Of a stretch of DNA of 64,000 nucleotides, positions 46,505-57,245 are shown one piece after another. The first letter of the stretch is position 1. Every line of letters starts with the position of its first letter. The translations under genes were made by a program, and so were the position numbers. This DNA comes from Zingiber officinale (Eukaryota; Streptophyta; Magnoliopsida; Zingiberales; Zingiberaceae). The notes below the pieces were generated by a model. The model was not told where the DNA came from. It did no database searches and saw only the letters and a list, made by a program, of their open reading frames with translations. The stretch spans positions 73,072,715 to 73,136,714 of the forward strand of contig NC_055993.1 of NCBI RefSeq assembly GCF_018446385.1. The letters are read 5' to 3'.

Positions 46505-47130
46505 GTTATGTTTGGTAAGGTGTAATCTGTCTTGTAATATAATCTTGATTACATTACAATACTGATTATTTTGTTTGGTTTAATTTTAAACTTATAATGT
46601 AATATAATCTCGATTACAAAAGATAGTGAAGTTTTTGTAATCTGATTACAAAGTAAATACTATGTAATCTAATTACATTACGAGGTCACCGCTTAACTAA
46701 AATTTGAATGCCGAATACACCCCTAGTCAGCCGCCGCCCCCACCACCGCTTATCGCCCGCCGCCGACCGCTCATCACCAGTCGCCCGTCGATCGCTCGTC
46801 GCCGACCGCCCGCTGTCGGCCGCCCGACCACCGCCAGTCGCGGGCAGTGACTAGTGGTGACGACCGCTAGTTGTCGGAAGCCCACCGCCGGCAGCGACCA
46901 GTGGTGACGGTCGCTAGTTGTTGGTGGTTGTCGCAAGCTTCGACAAAAGTGCGGCGGCCCGTCGATAAAAGTCACAGGATATTTTTATCATTTTATAATA
47001 ATATGAATTACATTCTTTATAAAAAATAATGGACACCAAACAAAAGAATATAATCACCCTTGTAATCAAAGATTACATACATTATATTACTAAATGTAGT
47101 AATGTAATCAAGATTACATTACAAATTTTA
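46505..47130. mobile_element. Inverted-repeat (MITE-like) element with GC-rich core
   Basis: The left part ('tgtaatataatcttgattacattacaa', 'gattattttgtttggtt') is complementary to the right part ('ccaaacaaaagaatataatc', 'tgtaatcaagattacattaca'). The core 46725-46970 is very GC-rich, with repeated 'gccgaccgc' phrases and no recognised domain. The right end abuts a truncated LTR. Confidence 0.55.
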
Positions 47131-47132
47131 GA

Positions 47133-47756
47133 CTGAGAGATTGTACTCGGGTATCAGTCAACTGTTAGTTTCACCAGTCGACTGGGGCAGTCGACTGGAG
47201 CAGTCGACTGGGAGTGAACAAAATGTTTCTGTTCGCTCGACCAGTGTGGAGCAGTCGACTACTAGTTTTAGCAGTCGACTGGTATCGAGCCGTTGGGATG
47301 TAACGGTCGAATTTCCACATAAGACAGTCGACTGGTAGGCAGGGTTTTCCAACCCGTGGCCTATATAACCAAAGCTTAAAAGCTTTGTTATAGTTGACGA
47401 AATTAGTGGTGGTAAACCCTAATTAGTAGTCTACTAGTCTCAAGAGTCTTAGTTGGTGTTGTGGTGAGATTTCTCCACCCACAAGGAGCAACTTGAGATA
47501 GTCGGAGTTTGCCGAGGCTAATCCACCAACAGATAGGGAGCGTCCACCTCAAGGACACGTCGTGGAGTAGGAGCAAACAATCTCCGGACAACGTTAAATG
47601 ATCGTGTAGCTTGGTTTGATTTCTTTCTTGTCTTTAGCTTTCTTTGTATTCATATTAGTTTGTATTTTCGCTGCGCAAACTAACAAGTGTAGGAATCGAG
47701 TATTTGGGGATGTCGTCTATCCAACCTCCCTTCAAGCCGGTCACCGATCTCCTATA
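47133..47756 (+). repeat. 5' LTR, 5'-truncated
   Basis: Matches 52842-53460; the first ~390 bp of the LTR are missing. Contains six or so CAGTCGACTG palindromes between 47150 and 47340, and a 'cctatataacc' TATA-type box near 47361. Confidence 0.85.
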
Positions 47757-47758
47757 AG

Positions 47759-47771
47759 TGGTATTAGAGCC
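47759..47771 (+). other. Primer binding site of SIRE-like element
   Basis: TGGTATTAGAGCC, two bases after the LTR end. Confidence 0.8.
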
Positions 47772-47819
47772 GAGGTCGCACTTCACCGGACTAATCGCCG
47801 AGAAGAGCAAATACAAGAA

Positions 47820-49414
47820 GATGACCGGCTTGATTGAACCGCTCAAGTTTGAAGGCGAAGGCTTATGGGACATCACCTATTGGATGATGAAGATGGAGGT
47901 TTTTTTTTACATGGATTGGGATACCATGATGGTTATCAAAGAACCGTTCGAAGTCTAGAAAGACAAGAAAGGAAAGAAGCTCCGACCACTATATTGGACG
48001 GAAGAGCAAACCTAAAGATCGGAGGCAAACAATAAGGTAATATCAATTTTAATTGATATGACGCCTTCTAATGTGATGAGGTGTGTAGGTGAGTACGAGA
48101 ATGCTCACGATTTGTGGAGCAAGATAAAGAAGGTTCAATGGGAAGAACCTATGCCTACACAAGAAGAAGAAGGGCCCAAGAAGATAAGCATAGTTGCTCA
48201 AGAAGAGGAGGTGGAGCAACCGGAAGTTGAGTCATGCTCAACATCCGAGGAGGAGAATGAAGATGAGAAAGTATCATCAACATCCTCAAGGGTTGAAAAA
48301 GACTCCAAGACGAATGAAGAAGAAATCTTGGAAGAAGTCAACCTAACAAGCATCTCCACCGAAGTCAAGTAAAAAGACAACATCATTTACTTTGGGTGCA
48401 ATGAGAAGGGGCACTATAAGAGTAAGTGTTCATTGGGTAAGAAGAAGGTAAATCCTAAACCCAATCAAGTTATTTTAAATAATAACATGAGTTGTGGGAA
48501 TGAAGAAGCCCAAAGGAGGAGAATGTGCATTAAATGCTTCACATGTGGGGAGAAGGGTCACTACCACATCAAATGACCCCAAGAAGGGGGAAATCAAGAA
48601 GCTAGCACAATTAAAGAAGTGGGAGAAAGAGAAGAAGAAGAAAAGCTCAAGTCGAGGGGGAGCTTCAAGGGTAAGGGAGGTATACCCTAATTTGAAGTGT
48701 AATTCAAATTTAAATTCTTACACTCCCATGCATGCTAGAAATAATTGCTATTATTTATTCATGCATAACGTTGGTTTCAAATATCATGATAGAAGTAGGG
48801 CTAATGTATATAAAAATCCTAAGGTATATATGCATGAAAAATCTAGAAACGGTAGACTTAAGGAGACCTTAGACATTAATCCCAAGAAGGAGAGACACAT
48901 GCCAAGGAATGGTAGGTCTAGGAATGCCCAAGGTCGACATATCAACTCTAAGGTTAGGGACCTAGAAAAGGAAAATCAAACTTTGAAGGCAAAGCTTGAT
49001 AAGTTGGAGAAAACCCTAGAAATATTCAATGTTGGATCTAAGGGTTTAGGTATGATGTTGGGTAGCCAAAAATCCAATAATGATAGATCGAGTTTGGGAT
49101 ACCGATATAGTGTCTCCAATGCTAAGGGAAAGTCTTATGCTAGAGTTGCATATGACTATAGCAAGGAGAAGCCAATAAATGGAAAAGGAAAGTCATTTAA
49201 AGGTAAGGAGAAATTAACAAAGGACAAGGTGCCCAAGGTTAAGAAGGTTAGGTTTGTAGGCCAAGTGTCACCGGAGGTGCACCGATGTGGCCTAGCAATT
49301 GTGGATGAGTCACCTAAGGAGGTGGCTAAGGCTAAGAGCTCTAAGGAGAGCTCAAATAGTCAATTTGGGATCCATGACCAATGGATCTCAAGTGGGTTTC
49401 ACTTGGGAGTCTAG
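47820..49414 (+). pseudogene. SIRE-like gag, interrupted
   Basis: The N-part reads MTGLIEPLKFEGEGLWDITYW, with stops near 47956 and 48014. An acidic stretch follows (48058-48372). Then come two zinc-knuckle remnants: YFGCNEKGHYKSKC near 48400, with the first Cys lost, and CFTCGEKGHYH near 48538, with the last Cys position now a stop. A 306-codon open frame (48494-49414) then holds a basic region and a short coiled coil (VRDLEKENQTLKAKLDKLEK). No pol domains follow. Confidence 0.78.
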
Positions 49415-49746
49415 GGGGTCATGGAATGTGCCAAGTGGTTTGGAGACGGACTTGAGTCTCAAACCTATGGATTTGACACAATTGAGTTGTGTTTCATGCT
49501 CAGAAATATGACATTGCGGTCATATAGTATGATAATTGATTTTGGATGTATAGATATTATATAAACCAATGCTAGGGATACATTGTGGGTTAGTATGGGC
49601 AAATACATCAAGAGGAAGCCAAAACTAGGACTTTAGGTCAAGGTTCAATTAAACCATTTAGCTAGTTTTGAGTTTTGTGTCAATCTTGGGATTGGTGATA
49701 GATACATTTTTTAATGTATTTTTCTCAAGTAGACATGGGTAAAACA
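49415..49746 (+). other. Internal region of SIRE-like element, no pol domain
   Basis: Short frames only. The aspartic protease and integrase motifs expected after gag are not visible here or beyond the solo LTR. Confidence 0.5.
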
Positions 49747-51311
49747 TGTTGGGACCGAAATGTAACTAGAGGGGGGTGAATAGCTCGGCGCAATCTCGTG
49801 CTCTTCGTGCTTACTTCTTGTGATGAAATTCAGCGGAAAATACAAAGAAACAACCACACAACGCTAACACAAAGGATTTACTTGATATCCACCTCAAGAT
49901 GAGATGACTAATCCAAGGATCCACACACACGAGCACTCTCCACTATGAAAACACTCATTTACGGTAACTACCGAAGGCGGAGAAGCCCTACAACACTCTC
50001 AATACAACAAGAAACAAAAAGAAGCAAATACAAGGGAAGCTTACATAGTTTACACAAGAAACCCTAACCCTAGCTTCTTCTTCTTGCTGTAGATCCGTCT
50101 CTTGACTTGGAAATACCTCCAAGAACCTTCAAGATTTGGCGGTGAGAACTCTGTGGAGAAGCTCTGGAATCGCTGTGAAGATCGGAGCTGAACAGTGCAA
50201 GCGTTGGCGGAGAAAGAGCTCGACAACGGCTTTGTTCTACGCCAACGGTCGAATCCCAATCGATTGTGGAGGCTTTGGATCGATCGACCGATCAATCCAA
50301 AGCGCCTCTGTGCTCTCGAGAAATCGCTTGGATCGATTGGTCGATCGATCCAGGCCCCATCGCGCGAAATCGCATCTCCCGATCGATCAGTCGATCGATT
50401 GGAGGCTCCCAATCAATCGACCGATCGATTGGGAGGCTTTCTGTGTGATCGGCGATTCTCCCAATCGATCCACTGATTGATTGGGAGGAGGCTTGTCGTA
50501 GGGACTCGCCCAATCGATCAGCCGATCGATTGGGCATGAGCCAATCGATCGGTTGATCGATCTAGCTCATGTGAGACTTGCCAAATCAAGTCCAACCATC
50601 CCTCAAACCAACATACGGTCCTCCATGACCTGTCGGTACACCATGCCTAGCATCTGGTCACCCTTAACATGCTAGGACTCCTTTACCAAGTGTCCGGTCA
50701 ATTCCTTTGACCAACTTGGACTTCCACCAGATGTCTGGTCAACCTTGATCCATCTGAATTTCCTCGTGCCAAGTATCCGGTCAATCCCTTTGACCTACTT
50801 GGACTTCCCAACACCAGATGTCCGATCAACCTTGATCCATCTGGATTTCATCGTGCCAAGTATTTGGTCAATCCTTGACCCATCTGGACTTATCAATACC
50901 AGGTGTCCGATCTCCCTTGATCCACCTGGATTTCCCTTGCCTGGCTTCACTCACCAGGACTTCCCCTCTGCCTAGCTTCACTCACTAGGACTTCACATCT
51001 GCCTGGCTTCACTTACTAGGACTTTTCTTCTGCCTGATTTTACTCACCAGGACTTTCCTTCTCTGCCTAACCTCCAGTTAGGACTTTCACCTGGATTCAC
51101 TCACCAGGATTTTCCAGTCAAGTATCCAGTCAACCTTGACCTACTTGACTCTCTTTCACAATCTCCCCACATGAAGAATTGCACCTGTAATCTCCATATA
51201 TTGTCTATATATATTATCAAACATCAAAACCCAAAGATCAAGACTCGAGCTCGAACCAATTCAAGCTCAGTCAACCAGGTCAACCTTGACCTAAGGAATA
51301 TTGCACCAACA
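49747..51311 (-). mobile_element. Solo LTR (1565 bp), antisense, nested in SIRE-like element
   Basis: TGTTGGGACC...CACCAACA ends with the perfect 5-bp duplication AAACA (49742-49746 and 51312-51316). 50277-50575 holds six or more copies of a palindrome of the form CAATCGATCG.CGATCGATTG. 50630-51140 has repeated 'cca..tgtccggtcaa..ttga' phrases. The open frames here on both strands are by-products of these repeats. Confidence 0.85.
50277..50575. repeat. Array of GATCGATC palindromes
   Basis: Palindromic 20-24-mers built on ATCGATCG/CGATCGAT recur every 40-70 bp with small changes. Each could fold back or bind a symmetric protein dimer. Confidence 0.8.
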
Positions 51312-51745
51312 AAACAGACATCTCCATAAAATTTGGGGATTTTTGGAGGTCTGTGAAATTTTCTATGCATTTCTGAAATTGGGTTTAGAATGTTGAAAAG
51401 GGATGAAACAGCGTGCCAGTCGATTGGTACAGTTACCAGTCGACTAGTAATAGTGAAAATCGAACACAGAATGGTTCTGTGTGTTGATTTCGATAAGGGC
51501 AGTCGACTGGTACTTCTTGTAGTCGACTGCTGCCAGTCTGAAATTATTTTCAGCACTGGATTTTGACCGGGTCAGCTCCTGTAGGTATATGAGATCCATG
51601 GGGGATAAATACACGAGTTTAGGATCAATTGGATGATAAATTTTTAACAATTGAGATATTGTTGGAGAACTTTTTGGATGTTAGGTAAAGGGGGAGAAGT
51701 AAGGTTTAGTTGGGAAAACCTGAAAATACCTTTGCGGTAATGAAA

Positions 51746-51950
51746 ATTCCTAGCTCATTGGGGAGTATAGGTGTAGGGGAGCCTTGGGATAGGTTATTAA
51801 AAAGCCCTGTGGTAAAATTCCTACCTCATTGGGGAGCATAGGTGTAGGGGGAGCCTTGGGATAGGTTCTTAAAAACTTCTGTGGTAAAATTCCTAGCTCA
51901 ATGGGGAGCATAAGTGTAGGGGGAGCCTTGGGTTAGGTTCGAATACATGT
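51746..51950 (+). repeat. 71-72-bp tandem repeat, three copies
   Basis: Starts 'attcctagctcattggggag' at 51746, 51817 and 51889; each unit includes 'gtgtagggggagccttggg'. Non-coding, upstream of the 3' LTR. Confidence 0.85.
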
Positions 51951-51960
51951 TTGCATTTTC

Positions 51961-52374
51961 CATTCGGCAGTATAAGTCCAAGTGTGTAGCCTTGGCAACG
52001 TAAGTCCATTCGGCAATGTAAGTCCAAGTGTGTAGCCTTGGTAACGTAAGTCCATTCGGCAGTGTAAGTCCAAGTGTGTAGCCTTGGCAATGTAAGTCCA
52101 TTCGGCGTTATAAGTCCAAGTATGTAACCTCGGCATCGTAAGACCATTCGGCGTTGTAAGTCCAAGGGTGTAACCTTGGCATCGTAAGACCATTCGACAG
52201 TGTAGGTCCAAATGTGTAGCCTTGGCAACGTAAGTCCATTCAGCGTTGTAAGTTCAAGTGTGTGACATTGACATCGTAAGACCATTCGGCAGTGTAAGTC
52301 CAAGTGTGTAGCCTTGACAACGTAAGTCCATTCGGCGGAGTAAGTCCAAGTGTGTAGCCTTGGTATCGTAAGTC
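51961..52374 (+). repeat. 46-bp tandem repeat, nine copies
   Basis: Units start 'cattcggcagtgtaagtcc' and occur every 46 bp (51961, 52007, 52053 ... 52329), with 1-6 differences. Because 46 is not a multiple of three, the open minus-strand frames across it repeat in rotating frames and are not genes. Confidence 0.9.
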
Positions 52375-52436
52375 TATTGTTTTAGCATATTGTTTTGCTA
52401 TTTGTTTTCCCTAACTTAAATGTATTGCCAAACATC

Positions 52437-52450
52437 AAAAAGGAGGAGAT
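52437..52450 (+). other. Polypurine tract of SIRE-like element
   Basis: AAAAAGGAGGAGAT directly before TGTTGGAG. Confidence 0.8.
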
Positions 52451-53460
52451 TGTTGGAGCAATCCTAATGGTCCGTGCAACCATGTGTTTTGGTGTTTGGG
52501 CAAAGGATTTAAGTTAGGTTCATCCTTGTATTTGATATGTGTATTTGAGTTGTGTAGGACTGCAGGATACACATGTGACTCAGGTTGATGACTTCGGGTC
52601 TGGTGAAGGATGACATTGGGGATGAGCCGCGGGCTTGTATGCATCCGAGGGATCATGGGCAAGGCAGCAAGGACAAAGGCCGATGGAAGCGACTTTGAGG
52701 CATACGCGAAGGATGACATTGGGGACAAGCCGCGGGCTTGTATGCATCCGAGGGACGAGAGCCAAAAGAAGTAGGCTTGAAGGCAAGAGATCAATGCTGC
52801 AAAGAAGCGTCAAATGAGTCGTAAGGGTTAGGATCCGAGTGCTGAGAGATTGTACTCGGGTACCAGTCGATTGCTAGTTTCACCAGTCAACTGGGAGCGA
52901 ACAGAATGCTTCTGTTCGCTCGACCAGTGTGGAGCAGTCGACTGCTAGTTTTAGCAGTTGACTGGTATTGAGCCGTTGGGATGTAACAGTCGAATTTCCA
53001 CATAGGACAGTCGACTGATGGTTTTAGCAGTCGACTAGTAGGCGGGGTTTTCCAACCCGTGACCTATATAACCAAGGCTTAGGAGCTTGGTTATAGTTGA
53101 CGAAATTAGTGGTGGTAAACCCTAATTAGTAGTCTACTAGTCTCAAGAGTCTTGGTTGGTGTTGTGGTGAGGTTTCTCCACCCACAAGGAGTGACTTGTG
53201 ATAGCCGGATTTTGTCGGGGGCTAATCCACCGACAGATAGGGATCATCCACCTCAAGGGCACGCGGAGGAGTAGGAGCAAACAATCTCCGAACCACGTTA
53301 AATGATCGTGTAGCTTGGTTTGATTTCTTTCTTGTCTTTAGCTTTCTTTGTATTCATATGAATTTGTATTTCCGCTGCGCAAACTAACAAGTGTAGGAAG
53401 CGAGTATTTGGAGATGTCATCTATCCAACCTCCCTTCAAGCCGGTCCCCGATCCCCTACA
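52451..53460 (+). repeat. 3' LTR of SIRE-like element
   Basis: 1010 bp, TGTTGGAG...CCCTACA. Contains a ~95-bp tandem duplication ('ggatgacattgggga' at about 52608 and 52700), CAGTCGACTG palindromes (52860-53040) and a CTATATAA box near 53064. Confidence 0.88.
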
Positions 53461-53461
53461 T

Positions 53462-54240
53462 ATATGAGTTCGATCCATGACTATGTCTAAGTCGAGAGAG
53501 ATTAGATCCTGAAAAGGATAATTGCTAATGGATGCTCCTAGTCCAAGACTAGGGGATATAGATGCATCCACGACTATGTTCGATTGGGAGAGATTGGACC
53601 CGGAAAAGAGCAATTACTGATGGACACTGCTGATTAGAGATCGGAGGAAATATGAGCTTGATCCATGACTATTTCCCAGTCGTGAGAGATTAGATCCTAA
53701 AATGGGATGCTGATGGATGTCGTTGATCCAAGACCAGAGGAAATAGATGCTCGATCAACTACTATCTCTGAATTAGGAGAAATTAAACTCTAAAAAGACA
53801 ATTGCTAATGGAGGCCATTGGTTCAAGACCAAGGGATATAGATAATTAATTTGCGACTATGTCCGAGTTAGGATAGATTGGATCCTGTAAAGGATAATTA
53901 TTGATGGACGTCGATGGTATGAGACCAAGGGGATATATGAGCACTATTTGCGACTATGTACTAGTTGAGAGAGATTGGATCATAAAAAGAGCAATTATTG
54001 ATAGACACCGCTAATCTGAGACCAAGGGGATATAGATGCTTGATTCATGACTAGGTCTGAGTCGAGAGAGATTGGACCTTGAAAAGGACAATTGCTAATG
54101 GATGCCCTTGGTCTGAGACCATCGGATATATAAGCTTGATCTGTGACTATGTTTGAATCGAGAAAGATTGGACCCTGAAAAGGGAAATTGCTGATGGGCA
54201 CTGCTGGTTTGAGACCTGGAGATATAATTTCTTGGATACA
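53462..54240. repeat. ~96-bp minisatellite, eight copies
   Basis: Units carry 'gactatgtctgagtcgagag', 'gattggatcctgaaaagg' and 'attgctgatggatg'. The 'gactat' landmark recurs near 53475, 53571, 53663, 53758, 53855, 53951, 54048 and 54144. Confidence 0.85.
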
Positions 54241-54415
54241 TGAGAGTCTGAGGGAGATGACATTTTTGCTTGATAAAAAAGGGGGAAACATTCTAAATTG
54301 GAATTATAAAATTCAAGTTCAGACTTATCTATCGAGATGACTTGAGCTAATAATCTCAAGCTACAAATTAGGGAAGGATGAGCTGCTTGGATTGACTGAG
54401 TTGCCTAGAAGACAT

Positions 54416-54660
54416 AGCTTCCTTTTATGGTCGAGCTTAATAGCCTAAATGAGCTGCCAAATATGGTTGAGTGGAGTGGCCTAGATGAGTTACCTTGTAT
54501 AGCAGAGCCAAGCGACCTAGATGAGCTACCAAGTATGGCTGAGTTGACCTAGATGATTTGCCTTGTATGGCTGAGCCGAGCGGCCTAAATTAGCTACCTT
54601 GTATGACCGATCGACCTAGTTGATCAACCAAGTATGGCCTCGCCAAGCTGACCTGCTCAA
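54416..54660. repeat. ~40-bp tandem repeat
   Basis: About six degenerate units of 'ccttgtatggctgagccgagcggcctagatgagcta'. Similar 'gagcggc' words occur in the Tat-like LTRs of this window, so it may be LTR-derived. Confidence 0.6.
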
Positions 54661-54699
54661 GACTTGAGAGGTAGAGGGAGGCGAGTTAGCCAAGAAACA

Positions 54700-55950
54700 C
54701 TAAATGGCGGGACAACACCTCCACTCGGAGATGACTTTGAAGGATGAGAAGGGAGTCCTTGACACCGGTCAACTTTCTTTGAACATGACGATCATGGGAC
54801 GGGTAGAAGACCAACAAGGGAAGAATTTCCTCCACTGCAAAGGCAGGGGAGATATGCAGAAAAGATCCTGATTTGCTTCAATCTCTTGACTATCCAACTT
54901 GTCCATGAAATCACATGTTGATATCATAGCGAACTCTTCCTTGAGATGAAGCTGACCACATTTGGAGAAGAAATGTCTTTAGGATTTCTTGCTCGATGTT
55001 GACAAGAACCTATAACACTTTCCATTGATCCTCTTTCATTGGCGGGGTTGTGCTTCTCAATGGGTTTTCTAGGTAATTCATCTCAACGTTATAGTTCAGG
55101 GTCTCAACTCAATATTCTACAGATAACACTAATTTGTTCCTACTTGAAATTGCCGAATGATGAGCCATCAAACAACTATCGTCTATGTTGGTGAAGTCAC
55201 CGAATGCCAAGAGAGAGAGGGTACGAGAGACAGATTACCAAGAATGCCTACGAAGCCTGGGAGAGAAAGAGAGAGTTTTAAAATGGAGGTCATAGGTGCC
55301 CCAATTCATCTACTCCAATGTTCAAATCAGATCTCTGAAAGGGGAGGTGGAGAAGAAGAATAGTAATGAGAAGACACTGGTGGTAGTTTTTGAGCGTGTG
55401 TGCACACGCGTGTATATGTACCTTTGTCCGTAGGAACAGACTCCTTTTATATCATTGTCGTAGAAGAAATGCATGGTATCTCTCCAAGTATTAATTGATG
55501 AGTTGACATATTTCGATAAAGAAAATGTCACATCATATCTACAATCTTATCACCCACGTTCTATACTGCAGAGTACTATGTTGCATCAAGTTATCATATG
55601 TCGTGTGTGCCATATTGTTCCATGTACTATGTCAGCCCACATGATATTGGGATAGTTGGGCCGAAGGGCGTGACCTATTAATTGGAGGAGCGTTAGATCG
55701 ATGGGGCTAAGCGAGAATGAGCGAAGTATCTGGTTAGCGGGGCTAAGAGGAGCGTTGGATTGGCAGGCCGAGTGGAATGGAGGAGCATCTCATCTTGGAG
55801 CAACTGAGTTGAATGGTGGAATGACTCATCTTGGATTAACCTAGCCAAATGATGGATCCTCCCATTTTGGGATAGTCGAGTAGAGGTGATCATGTTGACC
55901 CATCTTGACTTTGACCTCCATCTCAATATACCTACCTTCTTGTTATGCGT
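54700..55950 (-). repeat. LTR-like sequence related to Tat-type LTRs
   Basis: The right end 'gttgacccatcttgactttgacctccat' (55890-55922) matches 62585-62618 in the Gypsy LTR. The minus strand has a TATAAAAGG box near 55445. The left border is unclear; 54700-55100 has no recognised content. Confidence 0.45.
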
Positions 55951-56059
55951 AGAGACTTCTAATAGTCTCTATATCGCGTACTTTGATGTTCCTTATATTA
56001 CAATCCCTCATATGTCCAATATCATTTTTCTTTAGTCTCTTGCTTGAGCCATTGAGTCT

Positions 56060-56310
56060 ATCCCCGGGGCTATGGTGCCGCGGTAAGATATCTAAGTTGT
56101 CACCCGGCACTCACGGCTCGATCCCTAGTTATGACGTATTTGTAAAAAATTTTCCTCCAAATGAGGCGTGCTACTAAAGAATGCTCAGCTTTTGGGCTGT
56201 TCACCGCGCACACTTCTTGATTTACTCAGGTGGCCGATAAGAAAATTTTATAAGATCGGATTAATCATCTTAGGACTAATCAATGAGGCTAATTAATTTT
56301 TTTTTAACCA
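56060..56310 (+). mobile_element. tRNA-derived SINE
   Basis: A-box-like 'tggtgccgcggtaagatat' and B-box 'cggctcgatccctag' at normal spacing are followed by a ~190-bp body ('aaatgaggcgtgctacta', 'ccgcgcacacttcttgattt', 'ggtggccgataag', 'ggactaatcaatgaggcta') and a T-run at about 56297-56306. No perfect flanking duplication found. Confidence 0.6.
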
Positions 56311-56830
56311 TCCAGTCCCCATTATCCTTGATCATACCAAATCGTCGTCATGAACATATCCAACAAGTACTACATGACTTCATATACATATCAAAACATA
56401 TGAAGCTCTTGACTTGAACTCTTTGCCGGCCCATTCATCAAAAGTCCCATAATCGATCTTTATCACTAACAGTTTAATTGCACAAACAAGTTGGTCGACG
56501 TCGAGCTAAACAAGCCAACCGGTCCCAATGGGGTGGTTAGGTCAATTCGTTAGAACAAGCCAATTGTGTTAACCAAGTCGATCAAGCGTGATAGGTTAGT
56601 CGTGCCTGTCGTGTTAGATATGTGGGATGTATTGGGCCACACTTTTGGATCCGCCATGTTGCCTTGCAACCTAACTTAGAGGGGAAAAATATTCATAATT
56701 TTTTTTTTACAATTTTTTTTCTAGCAAACAAACAGACTTTTAAACTTGCAATGTCTCCCTTCAACAGAGTTACACCGCCAAACAGACGAACACCACAACA
56801 CATTAGACAAAAATACATTACTACCTAACG
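56311..56830. other. Intergenic DNA, nothing recognised
   Basis: Low-complexity T runs near 56700-56720. No supported gene or element. Confidence 0.4.
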
Positions 56831-57014
56831 ACATAACTGAAAACAAACTTCCCTAAAGTCACTGCAATCCCTGGAACAGAAGGCATGTTAGGATAAGTTG
56901 TGACAACCTAAACCCTGCAGGTCTCAATTTACCAGTTTACATCTAATTAATGAACATCAAATCACTGCTTGGTAACCAATATGAACAACAAATTGGCACA
57001 ACAATTATGATAAT
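56831..57014 (-). other. Probable 3' UTR of right AHL gene
   Basis: Blocks shared with the sequence after the left gene's stop (for example 'gaaggcatgttaggataagtt' and 'acatctaattaatgaacatc'). Poly(A) site not determined. Confidence 0.5.
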
Positions 57015-57245
57015 CTACCCTCGCATCAAGTCGATATCGATGTGAGCATTCCTCATATCCAACTGCCTTGATCCAGGCCACCTCGCTATGATGGGAGAAG
57101 TAAGGTTTGCATTGGGAGGAGCCGCAAATGGTGTAGTTTGCTCATCCCCAAGCTGAAGTTCAGCGTCAGGGTGGTTTGTTTTAATGCTAACTTTTGCTTT
57201 GTTCTTCCCCTTAGAGCCCGTGTAAATGAAACTTCCAACAATGAC
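57015..57245 (-). CDS. Right AHL exon 5
   Basis: 231 nt, [10 protein letters not shown] to stop TAG. Longer than in the left copy by five codons, in the low-complexity tail. Confidence 0.93.
   Translation of the reverse strand, partial: VIVGSFIYTGSKGKNKAKVSIKTNHPDAELQLGDEQTTPFAAPPNANLTSPIIARWPGSRQLDMRNAHIDIDLMRG

Larger units (their letters stand above)
47133..53460 (+). mobile_element. Gag-only SIRE-like Copia element (non-autonomous)
   Basis: Truncated 5' LTR, primer site, gag-like region, no protease, integrase or reverse transcriptase, then tandem arrays, a polypurine tract (AAAAAGGAGGAGAT) and a full 1010-bp 3' LTR. Without the 1565-bp solo LTR inserted at 49747 it is about 4.8 kb. Layout and tract are like the SIRE/Maximus lineage, with pol absent. 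No target duplication can be checked because the left LTR end is lost. Confidence 0.75.

Noticed and set aside
50050..50537. Overlapping ORFs on both strands rich in 'SIDRSI'
   Set aside because: They arise from the GATCGATC palindromes, which leave all frames open by chance.
51893..52303. Repeat protein on the minus strand
   Set aside because: It is the translation of the 46-bp tandem array in rotating frames; no start context, and no domain.
51961..52374. CRISPR-like regular repeats
   Set aside because: Units are directly adjacent with no unique spacers, and the DNA is nuclear plant sequence.
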